64,000 nucleotides of DNA. Origin: Rhodobacterales bacterium HTCC2255 (GTDB lineage: Bacteria; Pseudomonadota; Alphaproteobacteria; Rhodobacterales; Rhodobacteraceae). The translations under genes were made by a program, and so were the position numbers. The stretch spans positions 2,164,783 to 2,228,782 of the forward strand of contig DS022282.1 of assembly GCA_000153745.1 (NCBI GenBank), given 5' to 3'. Shown here piece by piece: positions 9,278 through 17,657 of this stretch. The notes under the pieces are model-generated. The model saw only the letters and a program-made list of their open reading frames with translations, was not told where the DNA came from and did not search any database. How positions within the stretch are numbered: the stretch's first letter is position 1; each line of letters opens with the position of its first letter.

Positions 9278-10237
9278 TTATCTGACAATACCATCAAAAG
9301 TATCTGTGACCTCATCGATACGAGGTATGATAGCTCCACGATAACCGATTACCTTCAACGAGCACTCATGCCCCGCTTTCATCGCCGCGCCATGATCATT
9401 ATGTGTGAGGTAACTAGCCAAAAAAGCACCGTCAAATGAATCTCCTGCGGCTGTAGTATCGACGACGTGCCTTGCAACTGGATAATCTATTTGATCCATC
9501 CCTTGAAAGGAAATTGCCAACGGTCCCTTAGCCCCGCGCTTCAACGCACCCAAACGAACTCCGGACGCGCGCAGGCGCCCCAAAACTGCCTCTTCATCAA
9601 TATCAAGAAATATACCCATTTCATCATCGACCGAGGGCAATGCAATATCAGTTACAGACCATGCACGCGTCACTTCTGTTTGAGTAGTTTCAATATTTTC
9701 CCAAAGCGATGGTCGAAAATTGCTGTCAAATGCGATGCGTCCACCGCGTGTTCGAAACCCTGAAATCCAATCAAACAAACCATCACGAACAGGTTGGGGC
9801 AAAATAGCCAATGTTATTGCCGAAAAAAATACCACATCGTACCCATTAAGTGATGAAAAATCTGGACCTTGTGGAGTGGAAAACATAGTACGAGCTGCTG
9901 AATCATTACGCCAATAACAAAAAGAACGTTCGCCATCCGCAGCTGTTTGGATTGAATAAATCCCTGGCACCTTGTGTGGATGACGCTGTAGGTTTTGTGT
10001 TGAAATACCCTCAGATTGAACCCGTTCAACAATATGATCTGACATTGTATCAGTACCAACCGTAGAAAAGAAAGAAACCGTGTGTTTTGCATCTAAGTTT
10101 CGGCGCAAATAAATGCTTACATTCAAGACATCCCCTGCAACATCTAAGTTAGCAGTGAACGTCTCTGGATTCACAATCATCTCGATCATCGCCTCACCAA
10201 TGCAGGCAATTTTTAACGGTTTCTCATTCACAGACAT
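9278..10237 (-). CDS. kdgK: 2-keto-3-deoxygluconate kinase (PfkB family sugar kinase)
   Basis: A 319-residue ribokinase/PfkB-family kinase. Substrate-binding start is ACIGEAMIEM; the ATP/anion-hole signature TTAAGDSFDGAFLASY carries the catalytic Asp. The best match by pattern is KDG kinase, which phosphorylates 2-keto-3-deoxygluconate to KDPG, the common end of hexuronate and aldonate catabolism. It lies 8 bases downstream of dctM in the same direction, so it is the last gene of a transporter-kinase operon. No KDPG aldolase or uronate dehydratase is in the window. Fructokinase-like specificity is an alternative. Confidence 0.8.
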   Translation of the reverse strand: MSVNEKPLKIACIGEAMIEMIVNPETFTANLDVAGDVLNVSIYLRRNLDAKHTVSFFSTVGTDTMSDHIVERVQSEGISTQNLQRHPHKVPGIYSIQTAADGERSFCYWRNDSAARTMFSTPQGPDFSSLNGYDVVFFSAITLAILPQPVRDGLFDWISGFRTRGGRIAFDSNFRPSLWENIETTQTEVTRAWSVTDIALPSVDDEMGIFLDIDEEAVLGRLRASGVRLGALKRGAKGPLAISFQGMDQIDYPVARHVVDTTAAGDSFDGAFLASYLTHNDHGAAMKAGHECSLKVIGYRGAIIPRIDEVTDTFDGIVR

Positions 10238-10245
10238 CTTATTAA

Positions 10246-11556
10246 TTATCTGAAAATATCAGGCATTATGGTTTTTGGTAACCACAGCGCAATTTCAGGG
10301 AACAATATAATGAGTATCAGGATAACCAGCATTGGGATTAAAATAATCACAACGTCACGCATGACCTGCACCACATTCAAACCACTGATAGAGGCGGCAA
10401 TTAATAAGCAGAGCCCATAAGGTGGTGTCACCAATCCGAATGCCAGTGAAACGATACCGATGATGGCGAATACAACAGGATGAATATCTGCACCAGTAGC
10501 TACAGGCAACAGAACTGTCCCCAAAATAATAATGGTCGGAATAGCATCGATAAACAGCCCAAAGAATAAGAAGAGGCCTGCAATAACCAGTGCTGTTCCA
10601 AATGGTCCAAACTCCAACGCTGTCATCGTATCTACAATTAAACGTGGGACGTTATAAAACGCCAGCATCCAACCAAATGCGGATGCAGTGCCAATAGCAA
10701 ACAACGAAATCGAAGCAAACCGTCCTGTATCATAGAAAATATGGCCCAAATCACGCACGGTCACGGTACGATACACAAACATACCCAAAATCAGTGAATA
10801 CCCTGCCGCGATTATCGCGCTCTCGGTTGGGGTTACTAGACCTCCAACAATTCCACCTATTACCAGTAATGGGGTTAACATCGCGAGGCTTGCACCCTTT
10901 AGTGCGCTCCAGAATTCAGTCAAAGACGGCTTACCTGCAGTGGGGTAATCATATACTTTGGCATAGCCATATACAGTTGCCATTAGCGTCAGGCCAATCA
11001 TCAAACCAGGAATGGCTCCTGCCAAGAACAGTGCACCAACCGACACCTGCATCACGCCGCCCCAAACAACCATCAAAATACTTGGTGGGATAATAACTCC
11101 CATCACAGAAGAGCAAGCGGTTATGGCGACGGCGAAACGCGTGTCGTACCCTTCTTTCACCATCGCTGGGATCAGAATTTTACCACAACCAGCCGCATCA
11201 GCAGTAGAGGAGCCAGAAATGCCTGCAAACAACATTGACACAGCCACATTCACATGTCCTAAGCCACCTGGCATCCAGCCGGTTATTACTCGCGCCAATT
11301 CGATTAACTTATCAGTAATTTTACCAGAATTCATTAGGTTGGCCGCCAATAAGAAAAATGGAACGGCCAGTAAGATGAACGAGTTGTATGATTGAAACAT
11401 ACGATCAAGGATGATGAACGGTGTAAGGCGTATATCAAACATTACAATCGGGATAATTGCGATACCCAATGCAAATGCAACGGGAATTCGAAGTATAACA
11501 AGCAACAGAAAGCCACCGACTAGGATAGCACATGCTAGACCCGTTGAAATAATCAT
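10246..11556 (-). CDS. dctM: TRAP transporter large permease (DctM)
   Basis: The 436-residue, about 12-helix ion-coupled subunit of a tripartite periplasmic transporter. Hallmarks are the family stretches FAGISGSSTADAAG and VIIPPSILMVVWG, with a GLVTPPYGLC motif near the C-terminus. It works with the small DctQ subunit, whose end it overlaps by four bases, and with the binding protein encoded upstream. TRAP systems import organic acids, including sugar acids, with a sodium gradient. Coupling to kdgK suggests a gluconate-, uronate- or KDG-like substrate. Confidence 0.93.
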   Translation of the reverse strand: MIISTGLACAILVGGFLLLVILRIPVAFALGIAIIPIVMFDIRLTPFIILDRMFQSYNSFILLAVPFFLLAANLMNSGKITDKLIELARVITGWMPGGLGHVNVAVSMLFAGISGSSTADAAGCGKILIPAMVKEGYDTRFAVAITACSSVMGVIIPPSILMVVWGGVMQVSVGALFLAGAIPGLMIGLTLMATVYGYAKVYDYPTAGKPSLTEFWSALKGASLAMLTPLLVIGGIVGGLVTPTESAIIAAGYSLILGMFVYRTVTVRDLGHIFYDTGRFASISLFAIGTASAFGWMLAFYNVPRLIVDTMTALEFGPFGTALVIAGLFLFFGLFIDAIPTIIILGTVLLPVATGADIHPVVFAIIGIVSLAFGLVTPPYGLCLLIAASISGLNVVQVMRDVVIILIPMLVILILIILFPEIALWLPKTIMPDIFR

Positions 11557-12059
11557 TGCGAAACCTCATTTGTTGCGCGGTATTGTTCAAATGCCTCGTA
11601 TAAACGATAGGTTGTGAAGGCCGTCCAGATAGCACCCGCAATTGGCACTGATACAAATGTTATTGCCAAATTGGCCCGCATCATAACCGAGTTTTGAAGA
11701 TAACCAAATTTAGCATACTCAATGCCGTACCATGCGAACAGTACAGCGAAGACGCCGATCAAAATCAAGACCACTGCTTTTTGTAAAAAAATCATAAATG
11801 GTTGGTTGGCATCAGGAATTACACGCACATCAAAATGGGTCCCTTCCCAGACTGCGACCATTGAGCCAATCATCACAACCCAAACAAAAATAAAAGTTGA
11901 GAGTTCCTCTGTCCACAAATATACAGGAATGATCCCTGTATAACGTGCAATTACCTGCATACCAACGGGAATGGCCAGGATTCCAACCAGAAAACCCATC
12001 AAATATCTTAGCCCTTGGCAAAAGGTTTCAAGCCAACGTCCAATCATAATTGCTCCCAC
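11553..12059 (-). CDS. dctQ: TRAP transporter small permease (DctQ)
   Basis: A 168-residue membrane protein with four predicted helices; the second begins in the family-typical VIARYTGIIPVYLWTEELSTFIFVWV. It forms the membrane complex with DctM. Its stop overlaps the dctM start as ATGA, showing translational coupling. A strong hairpin separates it from dctP upstream. Confidence 0.92.
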   Translation of the reverse strand: MGAIMIGRWLETFCQGLRYLMGFLVGILAIPVGMQVIARYTGIIPVYLWTEELSTFIFVWVVMIGSMVAVWEGTHFDVRVIPDANQPFMIFLQKAVVLILIGVFAVLFAWYGIEYAKFGYLQNSVMMRANLAITFVSVPIAGAIWTAFTTYRLYEAFEQYRATNEVSQ

Positions 12060-12084
12060 AGTTAATTATATACAGAATACACAA

Positions 12085-12114
12085 AACCATCAGCAGTCGG
12101 AACTGCTGATGGTT
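12085..12114 (-). terminator. 13-bp hairpin between dctP and dctQ (attenuator)
   Basis: A perfect 13-bp stem (AACCATCAGCAGT at 12085-12097, ACTGCTGATGGTT at 12102-12114) closes a 4-base loop. It lies 13 bases beyond the dctP stop and is followed on the minus strand by TTGTG, not a strong T-run. In binding-protein operons such a structure typically stabilises or partly terminates the message so that the binding protein is made in excess. Confidence 0.7.
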
Positions 12115-12127
12115 TGATTTATAATGA

Positions 12128-13132
12128 TTACTTGACCCGGATTGCAGCCAACAAATCAGTGGCTTCTATAGTAGAAGCATAATCGTTTTGAACAGGGATA
12201 ACCATTTCAAGCAATTTTTCGCGGTTTGCAAATTCTTGAACAGTCAACTGACCAGCGTCTACCATTTCTTGTAGTTTCACTGCATCTTCGCTTGATTCCA
12301 GCTCACGACCAAAAGCGCCTGCTTCTTTACCTGCTGCGAGAACGGCTGTTTGCAATGCCTCAGGTAATTTACGGAATGTTTTGCCGCTCATTACGATAGG
12401 ACGCACAGTGATTGTATGTTTGGTCAACGTCAGGTGCGGAGCAACTTCGTAAAACTTCAAGTTTTGGATACTTGCAGCTTCGTTTTCGAAACCAGCAATA
12501 ACACCTGTTTGGATCGCGTTGTATACTTCATTATACGCAATCGCAGATGGAGCAGCCGTCAAAGCAGCAAAGATTTGTGCTTGGATTGGGGCACCCATAA
12601 CGCGCATTTTGTGACCCTTAAGCTCGTCCAAATTCCCAATTGGGTTTTTAGACAACAAGTTACGTGTACCACCACCAGTGTAGCCAATGATTTTGATGTC
12701 TGCTTTTTCCAAAAGTTCTATTTCAAGTGGAGCCATAACATCGCTAGACAATGCCGCATTCCAATGCGCCAAGTCGCGGAACAAGAATGGCATATCCATC
12801 AAAGGAATTGATGGTGAAAATTTGGCCATGTTGGACGGAGCCATAATTGCATAATCAATCGCAACACCTTGTTGTAGGAATGATACGTAATCTTTTTCAA
12901 CACCTAATTCGCCGTTCAAGCGCATATCAAATTTTATTTCGCCATCATATTTTGCGGCAATTAATTCCTCGAATTTAACCATAGTTTTGGTAAATGCGTG
13001 GTTCTCATCAAACTGGCTAGCGCCGCGAAGTGTTATGTCCTGTGCAAAGCTGGCTGACGCACTTACGGCAACCAAACCAGACGCAAGCACAACAGTTTTA
13101 GTTAATTTCTTAACAGTGTTCACTAATGTCAT
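12128..13132 (-). CDS. dctP: TRAP transporter periplasmic binding protein (DctP)
   Basis: A 334-residue substrate-binding protein with an N-terminal Sec signal (about residues 1-30, ending ASASFAQ). The conserved DctP region GYTGGGTRNLLSKNPIGNLDELKGHKMRVM runs in mid-protein, where a conserved Arg binds substrate carboxylates. It is first in the transport operon, followed by a hairpin and then dctQ-dctM-kdgK. It is divergent from the gntR regulator. A C-terminal stretch past residue 300 fits the long swapped helix of this fold. Confidence 0.92.
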   Translation of the reverse strand: MTLVNTVKKLTKTVVLASGLVAVSASASFAQDITLRGASQFDENHAFTKTMVKFEELIAAKYDGEIKFDMRLNGELGVEKDYVSFLQQGVAIDYAIMAPSNMAKFSPSIPLMDMPFLFRDLAHWNAALSSDVMAPLEIELLEKADIKIIGYTGGGTRNLLSKNPIGNLDELKGHKMRVMGAPIQAQIFAALTAAPSAIAYNEVYNAIQTGVIAGFENEAASIQNLKFYEVAPHLTLTKHTITVRPIVMSGKTFRKLPEALQTAVLAAGKEAGAFGRELESSEDAVKLQEMVDAGQLTVQEFANREKLLEMVIPVQNDYASTIEATDLLAAIRVK

Positions 13133-13268
13133 AATTCATCCTCCCAGATGTTAAGTCTCCACAATCCGTTTAGTAATGGATGGTGGAATCGTTGGAACAC
13201 CTAATTCGTAGGTCGAGAATTCTCTTGCGTCAAGTAAAATGTTGACTAGTATGGTAATTATAATTTAC

Positions 13269-13284
13269 TTCATATAAATATGAA
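13269..13284. promoter_or_regulatory. Palindrome TTCATAT-AA-ATATGAA, candidate GntR operator
   Basis: Perfect 7-bp arms around two bases, between the divergent dctP and gntR genes (137 bases from the dctP start, 138 from gntR). One regulator binding here could control both directions. The rest of the 289-base gap shows no gene. Confidence 0.45.
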
Positions 13285-13421
13285 TTATATGCAAGAAGTT
13301 GAGTCTTTAGGCAGAAGAGTATATTTACATATTAGATTGTGGTGATAATTTAGTGCAATGCATTTGTAAGGTGCATTCTGCGAAATCTAACATCAAGTGC
13401 AGACCAACACAAAGGACCGAA

Positions 13422-14111
13422 ATGAATTTGAACGCGACAATTAAGAACCCTAAGCGACAAACCGTCGCCGAAGACATCTTTCAAGATTTGCGTGCGGATA
13501 TAATCGCCTTGCGTTTGATACCCAACACCAAATTGTCTGAGGTTGAAGTTGCTAAAAAATTTCAAGTGTCCCGTCAACCTGTCCGTGAGGCATTTTTACG
13601 CCTTGGCGAAATGAATATGCTACAAATCAGACCACAAATGGCCACACGAGTTTGTAAGATTTCAATCCAAGAGATTCTAAACATTCGATTCTTACGCACT
13701 GCAGTAGAGGTAGAAGTTTGTCGTAGAATTTGCGAAACAGCTACGACCGAAGACCTAGAACCCATTCAATTAAATCTAGATCGTCAAAAACATGTCATAG
13801 AACATGGCACCTTTGACCAGTTTCAAGAACTGGATTATGAATTCCATGAACTGCTGTGCATAGCTGCAGGTGTTGGAGCCGCTTTTAAAATGATATTAGA
13901 AACCAAATCACATGTTGATCGATTGTGCACGTTGGCCCTGGCGGACATCGCCGGGATGGAAGAAATTTATAAGGATCATATTCAGATATTTAACGCTCTT
14001 AATTCTAAGGAGAGTGCAGATGCCATCAAATTAATGCGGTTCCATTTGGAACGTTTGAATGAAACAATCACTAAAGCTCGCGCATATCACATTGACTATT
14101 TTTTAGATTAG
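13422..14111 (+). CDS. GntR-family (FadR-type) transcriptional regulator
   Basis: A 229-residue regulator. The N-terminal winged helix-turn-helix (VAEDIFQDLRADIIALRL to KKFQVSRQPVREAFLRL, about residues 15-70) is followed by an all-helical FCD effector domain with the metal-type His positions (EFHELL, DHIQIFNAL, RFHLERL). The start at 13422 is preferred because AAAGGA lies 5 bases upstream; the frame is open further upstream. FadR-type FCD members usually sense sugar acids or carboxylates, which fits control of the divergent TRAP-kdgK operon. Confidence 0.88.
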   Translation: MNLNATIKNPKRQTVAEDIFQDLRADIIALRLIPNTKLSEVEVAKKFQVSRQPVREAFLRLGEMNMLQIRPQMATRVCKISIQEILNIRFLRTAVEVEVCRRICETATTEDLEPIQLNLDRQKHVIEHGTFDQFQELDYEFHELLCIAAGVGAAFKMILETKSHVDRLCTLALADIAGMEEIYKDHIQIFNALNSKESADAIKLMRFHLERLNETITKARAYHIDYFLD

Positions 14112-14383
14112 ATTCTATCAAATGCGGGAATGGTCCAGACGATTGGTCTAGACGGGGTGCGTTCAGACAAAAGAGACTAGATATCAGCTTGCTGAATATT
14201 ATTTCGGGTAGAAAAGAAGCGGCTATCTGAAGGCGAACCAAGTATTAATAAATTAAGACTTCCATATGAGTAAGATTACATATTAAAATTTAGTATGCAA
14301 AACAGATAAATTTTACACTTTTTTAATGAAAATTTCTTTTGGTTTTTATCTAAACCATCAAAATTTAACCGCCTGGGAGTAAG
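14112..14383. other. Intergenic stretch with a near-tandem 11-bp repeat
   Basis: No gene visible in 272 bases. TGGTCCAGACG (14131-14141) is repeated with one change as TGGTCTAGACG (14144-14154). The first part has the higher GC of the kdgK-TRAP block and the last 130 bases revert to AT-rich sequence, so the right edge of that block falls here. Confidence 0.4.
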
Positions 14384-14467
14384 TGGTGGGCGACCCTGGA
14401 ATCGAACCAGGCGTGCGTCTCCGCGAGGGAGTTACAGTCCCCTGCCACACCTTGCGGCCTGTCGCCC
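14384..14467 (-). tRNA. tRNA-Tyr (GTA)
   Basis: The minus strand folds as a class II tRNA of 84 nt including an encoded CCA. The acceptor stem GGGCGAC/GTCGCCC, anticodon loop CTGTAAC with GTA, a long variable arm, and the T-arm GGTTCGATTCC are all present. Confidence 0.96.
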
Positions 14468-14604
14468 GTAGATATGTAAACATAGCTAACGAGAGACTGA
14501 ATAGGCCTACATCAGACGTTCGTCAACATCAAAAAACAACAAAGTGAACTTGCAGTGTTAGCTTAAGCAGTGCAAAGAGGAATAAATTGATAAGGACATC
14601 CCAA

Positions 14605-15399
14605 ATGGCACCAAGATCAAAGAAAAAACCACTTTGGATAGTGGAAAAAGAACGTCAAAAAAGCGCTGGCTCTGCTGACACGGTATGGTTATTTGGCTTA
14701 CACGCAGTTCGAGATGCTTTGGAGAACCCATTGCGAGAACGAATTCGCTTAATGGTAACAAAAAATGCGAGTGATAAACTTTCTTCTTCGATTATAACAT
14801 CAGGTATTGATGCAGAAATCATCGATCCTCGTAAATTTAATCCACCAATTGATCCTCAATCAGTTCACCAAGGAGCAGCGCTTGAAGTGATGCCATTAGA
14901 CTGGGGAAATATGTCAACCGTTTGCGCTCCACGTAATGATAAAAAAGCTAGATTAGTAATATTAGACAGAGTAACTGATCCACATAATGTAGGCGCAATA
15001 TTACGATCAGCTGAAGTTTTTGGAGCTCGTGCAGTAATTGCCACAGCACGAAATTCTGCACCAGAAACTGGTGCTTTGGCTAAAACAGCATCAGGCGCCC
15101 TCGAGCGACAGCCATATTTACGCGTAAGAAATCTTGCTACTTCAATTAAATCATTACAAGAAATGGGTTACTATGTTGTGGGCCTTGATGGAACGGCTAA
15201 AAATAGCATTGATGACATTGCAGAATTACATCAAAATTCTCCCCTAGCTATAGTACTTGGGGCCGAAGGACCTGGCTTGAGAGAATTGACCAAACAAACA
15301 TGTGATGAACTAGTTAAAATTGACTATGCAGCCACATTTGGCTCTCTCAATGTTTCAAATGCCACTGCTGTTGCACTATACGCAACAAAGCCAAAGTAA
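14605..15399 (+). CDS. rlmB: 23S rRNA 2'-O-methyltransferase (TrmH/SpoU family)
   Basis: A 264-residue SpoU methyltransferase. A basic N-terminal extension and an L30-like RNA-binding domain (about 35-110, beginning WLFGLHAVRDAL) precede the knotted catalytic domain. Its three motifs are seen: LDRVTDPHNVGAILRSAEVFG, VLGAEGPGLR and the C-terminal SLNVSNATAVALY. RlmB methylates G2251 of 23S rRNA; other TrmH members act on tRNA or other rRNA positions. ATG 14605 has AAGGA 8 bases upstream; an earlier in-frame TTG (14587) also has a plausible ribosome site. Confidence 0.9.
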   Translation: MAPRSKKKPLWIVEKERQKSAGSADTVWLFGLHAVRDALENPLRERIRLMVTKNASDKLSSSIITSGIDAEIIDPRKFNPPIDPQSVHQGAALEVMPLDWGNMSTVCAPRNDKKARLVILDRVTDPHNVGAILRSAEVFGARAVIATARNSAPETGALAKTASGALERQPYLRVRNLATSIKSLQEMGYYVVGLDGTAKNSIDDIAELHQNSPLAIVLGAEGPGLRELTKQTCDELVKIDYAATFGSLNVSNATAVALYATKPK

Positions 15400-15520
15400 T
15401 CGCAAATTGTGTAACTTTATTTCTACGTTTAATTGCCTAGTAAGCTTATTTAAAATACAAAGGCTTGTTAAAAAAAAATAATTTAATAATCTAAAATAAA
15501 TAATATGGTGACTTAACCAA

Positions 15521-16183
15521 ATGAGCATTAAAATCTTTTATATTCATGAATTTAATAATAGCTCAAGATATATCTTATATGTGAAATCAAAATTTATTTT
15601 GAAAGTTATTCTTTGTATTCTAATTGCATTATTTATTTCAAGCTTTCCAAATAAAGTAATTTCCTCTGATCTTAATGCCTCAATTGTTTCCAATAATATA
15701 TTCCCAGAAAATACAGATATTTTCGAGCCAAAGCTACGGCCAACAAATTTATCTTCTAGAAATTTAGATTTAAATTTAATTATTAATTCAAAAAACGATT
15801 TAATTTTACCTCCATTAAAACCAAGAAACTTTGATGAAATTGTATCACAAGCGCATAAATCACATGAAAATTATGACACAATTTCTTTTAATGGATTTGT
15901 TAAGACAAATAAAAAAAATGGTGTCTTAAAATTAAAAACAGATAATCAAAAATTTAATTTTATTAATAAATTTGATTTCAACCATTATGCTCTAGTAGCA
16001 ACTTTTGGGCCTGACAAATATAGAACTGCATTATTTAGAAAAGCCAATGGGAGTTATCAATCCATTAGGATTAATCAAGAAATAGATGGATGGAAAATAT
16101 TAGAGATAAATTTAAAAAACATAAAAATTCAAAAAGGTTTGCAATCAGAAGTAGTAAAAATATCAGGTAAATCTCTACAATAA
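15521..16183 (+). CDS. Membrane-anchored protein of unknown function, PilP/GspC-like C-terminus
   Basis: A 220-residue protein with one hydrophobic segment at about residues 27-46, probably a signal anchor. A Pro/Asn/Lys-rich linker follows. The last 55 residues (YRTALFRKANGSYQSIRI, then a D-G-W-K turn and short strands) resemble the small beta domain of PilP/GspC-type periplasmic proteins; this is pattern resemblance only. No secretion or pilus genes adjoin it. It overlaps the convergent mgtE gene by 9 bases. Confidence 0.6.
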   Translation: MSIKIFYIHEFNNSSRYILYVKSKFILKVILCILIALFISSFPNKVISSDLNASIVSNNIFPENTDIFEPKLRPTNLSSRNLDLNLIINSKNDLILPPLKPRNFDEIVSQAHKSHENYDTISFNGFVKTNKKNGVLKLKTDNQKFNFINKFDFNHYALVATFGPDKYRTALFRKANGSYQSIRINQEIDGWKILEINLKNIKIQKGLQSEVVKISGKSLQ

Positions 16184-17557
16184 AATAGCAGCGGCTAATC
16201 CTAAAAATGCAAAAAACCCAACTATATCAGTTACTGTAGTTACTAAAGCACTCGAACCTAATGCAGGATCTAAATTAAATTTATCGAGTAACAATGGCAC
16301 CAAAATTCCAGCTAGTCCTGCCATTAATAAATTCAAAATCATCGCCATAGCCAATACAGCTCCTAACATTGGAAAACCATACCAATAGTACCCAATCAGA
16401 CCAATAATGATTGCAAAAATTAACCCATTTAACAATCCAACTATTGCTTCACGCCTGATGACCCGCCATGCATTTGCGGATGTTAAATCTTTTGTAGCTA
16501 GTGCTCGAACGGCAACAGTTAAAGTTTGCGTTCCAGCATTACCCCCCATAGAAGCTACAATTGGCATTAAAACTGCAAGAGCAACAATAGCTTCAATAGT
16601 TGATGAGAATTGAGCAATAACAATTGATGCTAAAATTGATGTTAGTAAATTAAACCCCAACCATGGGAACCTTTGTCTGACAGTAACAAATATAGTATCA
16701 GTCAGACTTTCATCTCCAACACCACCAAGTAGCTTAATATCTTCATCAGCTTCATCACCTAAAACCTCCATAGCATCATCCATAGTAATAACACCAACCA
16801 AACGGTTTTCGTCATCGACAACTGGGGCAGAGACCATATTATATTGATTAAATGCGTATGCTACGTCTTCTTGAGATTGCGTTACTGGAATTGTTCTAAA
16901 TTCATCATCAACCAATTCTATCAATGGAATTGACCGTCGCGCACGTAAAAGAGTAGACAATGTAACTTTTCCAATAGGTTTGGACATAGGATCAACGACA
17001 ACAACATCATAAAATTGAGCAGGTAAATTTTTACTTTTTCTCAAATTATCAATTGTCTGACCCACGTTCCAATGCGTTGGTGCCATAACTAACTCTCTAG
17101 CCATTAACCGACCCGCAGTTCCTTCTGGGTATTTTAATGAATTTAGTACAGCAATTTGGTCAACTGCATCTAATGCTTCGATGATACGGCTTTGTTCATC
17201 TTTTTCTAAATCTTCAACTAAATCAACAACATCATCTGTTTCTAAATCTTTTAATACTGACGAAACAACTTCATCTGGCATTTCTTCAATTAGATCACCA
17301 GAAAGCCCCTCATCCATTTCTGCAAATACTTCCCCATCCATTTCTTTGCCCCAAAGCTCTATTAGGGCAGATCGACTATTAGGATTTATTTGCTCAAAAA
17401 GGTCAGCAATATCAGCAGCATGGTATTCATTTAACAACGCAATCAGACCACGTTTATTTTGAGATTCAATAAACGAAAGAACGTTATCTACTAAAGTAGA
17501 ATCCATTTCATAGGCGCGATCTGTAAATTCTTTTTCGTTTTCTAGATTCTGATCCAT
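16175..17557 (-). CDS. mgtE: Magnesium transporter MgtE
   Basis: A 460-residue Mg2+ channel/transporter. Its domains in order are the acidic MgtE N-domain (about 20-135, EMPDEVVSSVLKDLETDDVVDLVEDL), a pair of CBS domains (about 140-260) that close the gate when Mg2+ is high, and five membrane helices. The pore signature MGGNAGTQTLTVAVRALA is intact. ATG 17557 has GAGG at suitable distance; a TTG four codons earlier is less likely. Length is normal for the family. Confidence 0.95.
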   Translation of the reverse strand: MDQNLENEKEFTDRAYEMDSTLVDNVLSFIESQNKRGLIALLNEYHAADIADLFEQINPNSRSALIELWGKEMDGEVFAEMDEGLSGDLIEEMPDEVVSSVLKDLETDDVVDLVEDLEKDEQSRIIEALDAVDQIAVLNSLKYPEGTAGRLMARELVMAPTHWNVGQTIDNLRKSKNLPAQFYDVVVVDPMSKPIGKVTLSTLLRARRSIPLIELVDDEFRTIPVTQSQEDVAYAFNQYNMVSAPVVDDENRLVGVITMDDAMEVLGDEADEDIKLLGGVGDESLTDTIFVTVRQRFPWLGFNLLTSILASIVIAQFSSTIEAIVALAVLMPIVASMGGNAGTQTLTVAVRALATKDLTSANAWRVIRREAIVGLLNGLIFAIIIGLIGYYWYGFPMLGAVLAMAMILNLLMAGLAGILVPLLLDKFNLDPALGSSALVTTVTDIVGFFAFLGLAAAILL

Positions 17558-17657
17558 AAAACGCCTCAAGTAATAAAGTGATTTAGATTAAAATTAAACT
17601 AAGGATTATTCCTTAAATTCACAACACATCAAATCCATAATGAAATTATCAAATATA

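Noticed and set aside
9088-9339. An 83-codon minus-strand frame at the left edge of the kdgK block
   Set aside because: It overlaps the kdgK end in another frame, has no recognisable domain and no good start. It could be a decayed fragment from the insertion, but the evidence is too weak to annotate.
14384-14467. tRNA-Tyr as an attachment site of the kdgK-TRAP block
   Set aside because: I looked for a copy of the tRNA 3' end near 9087-9300 and found none; no integrase gene is present.
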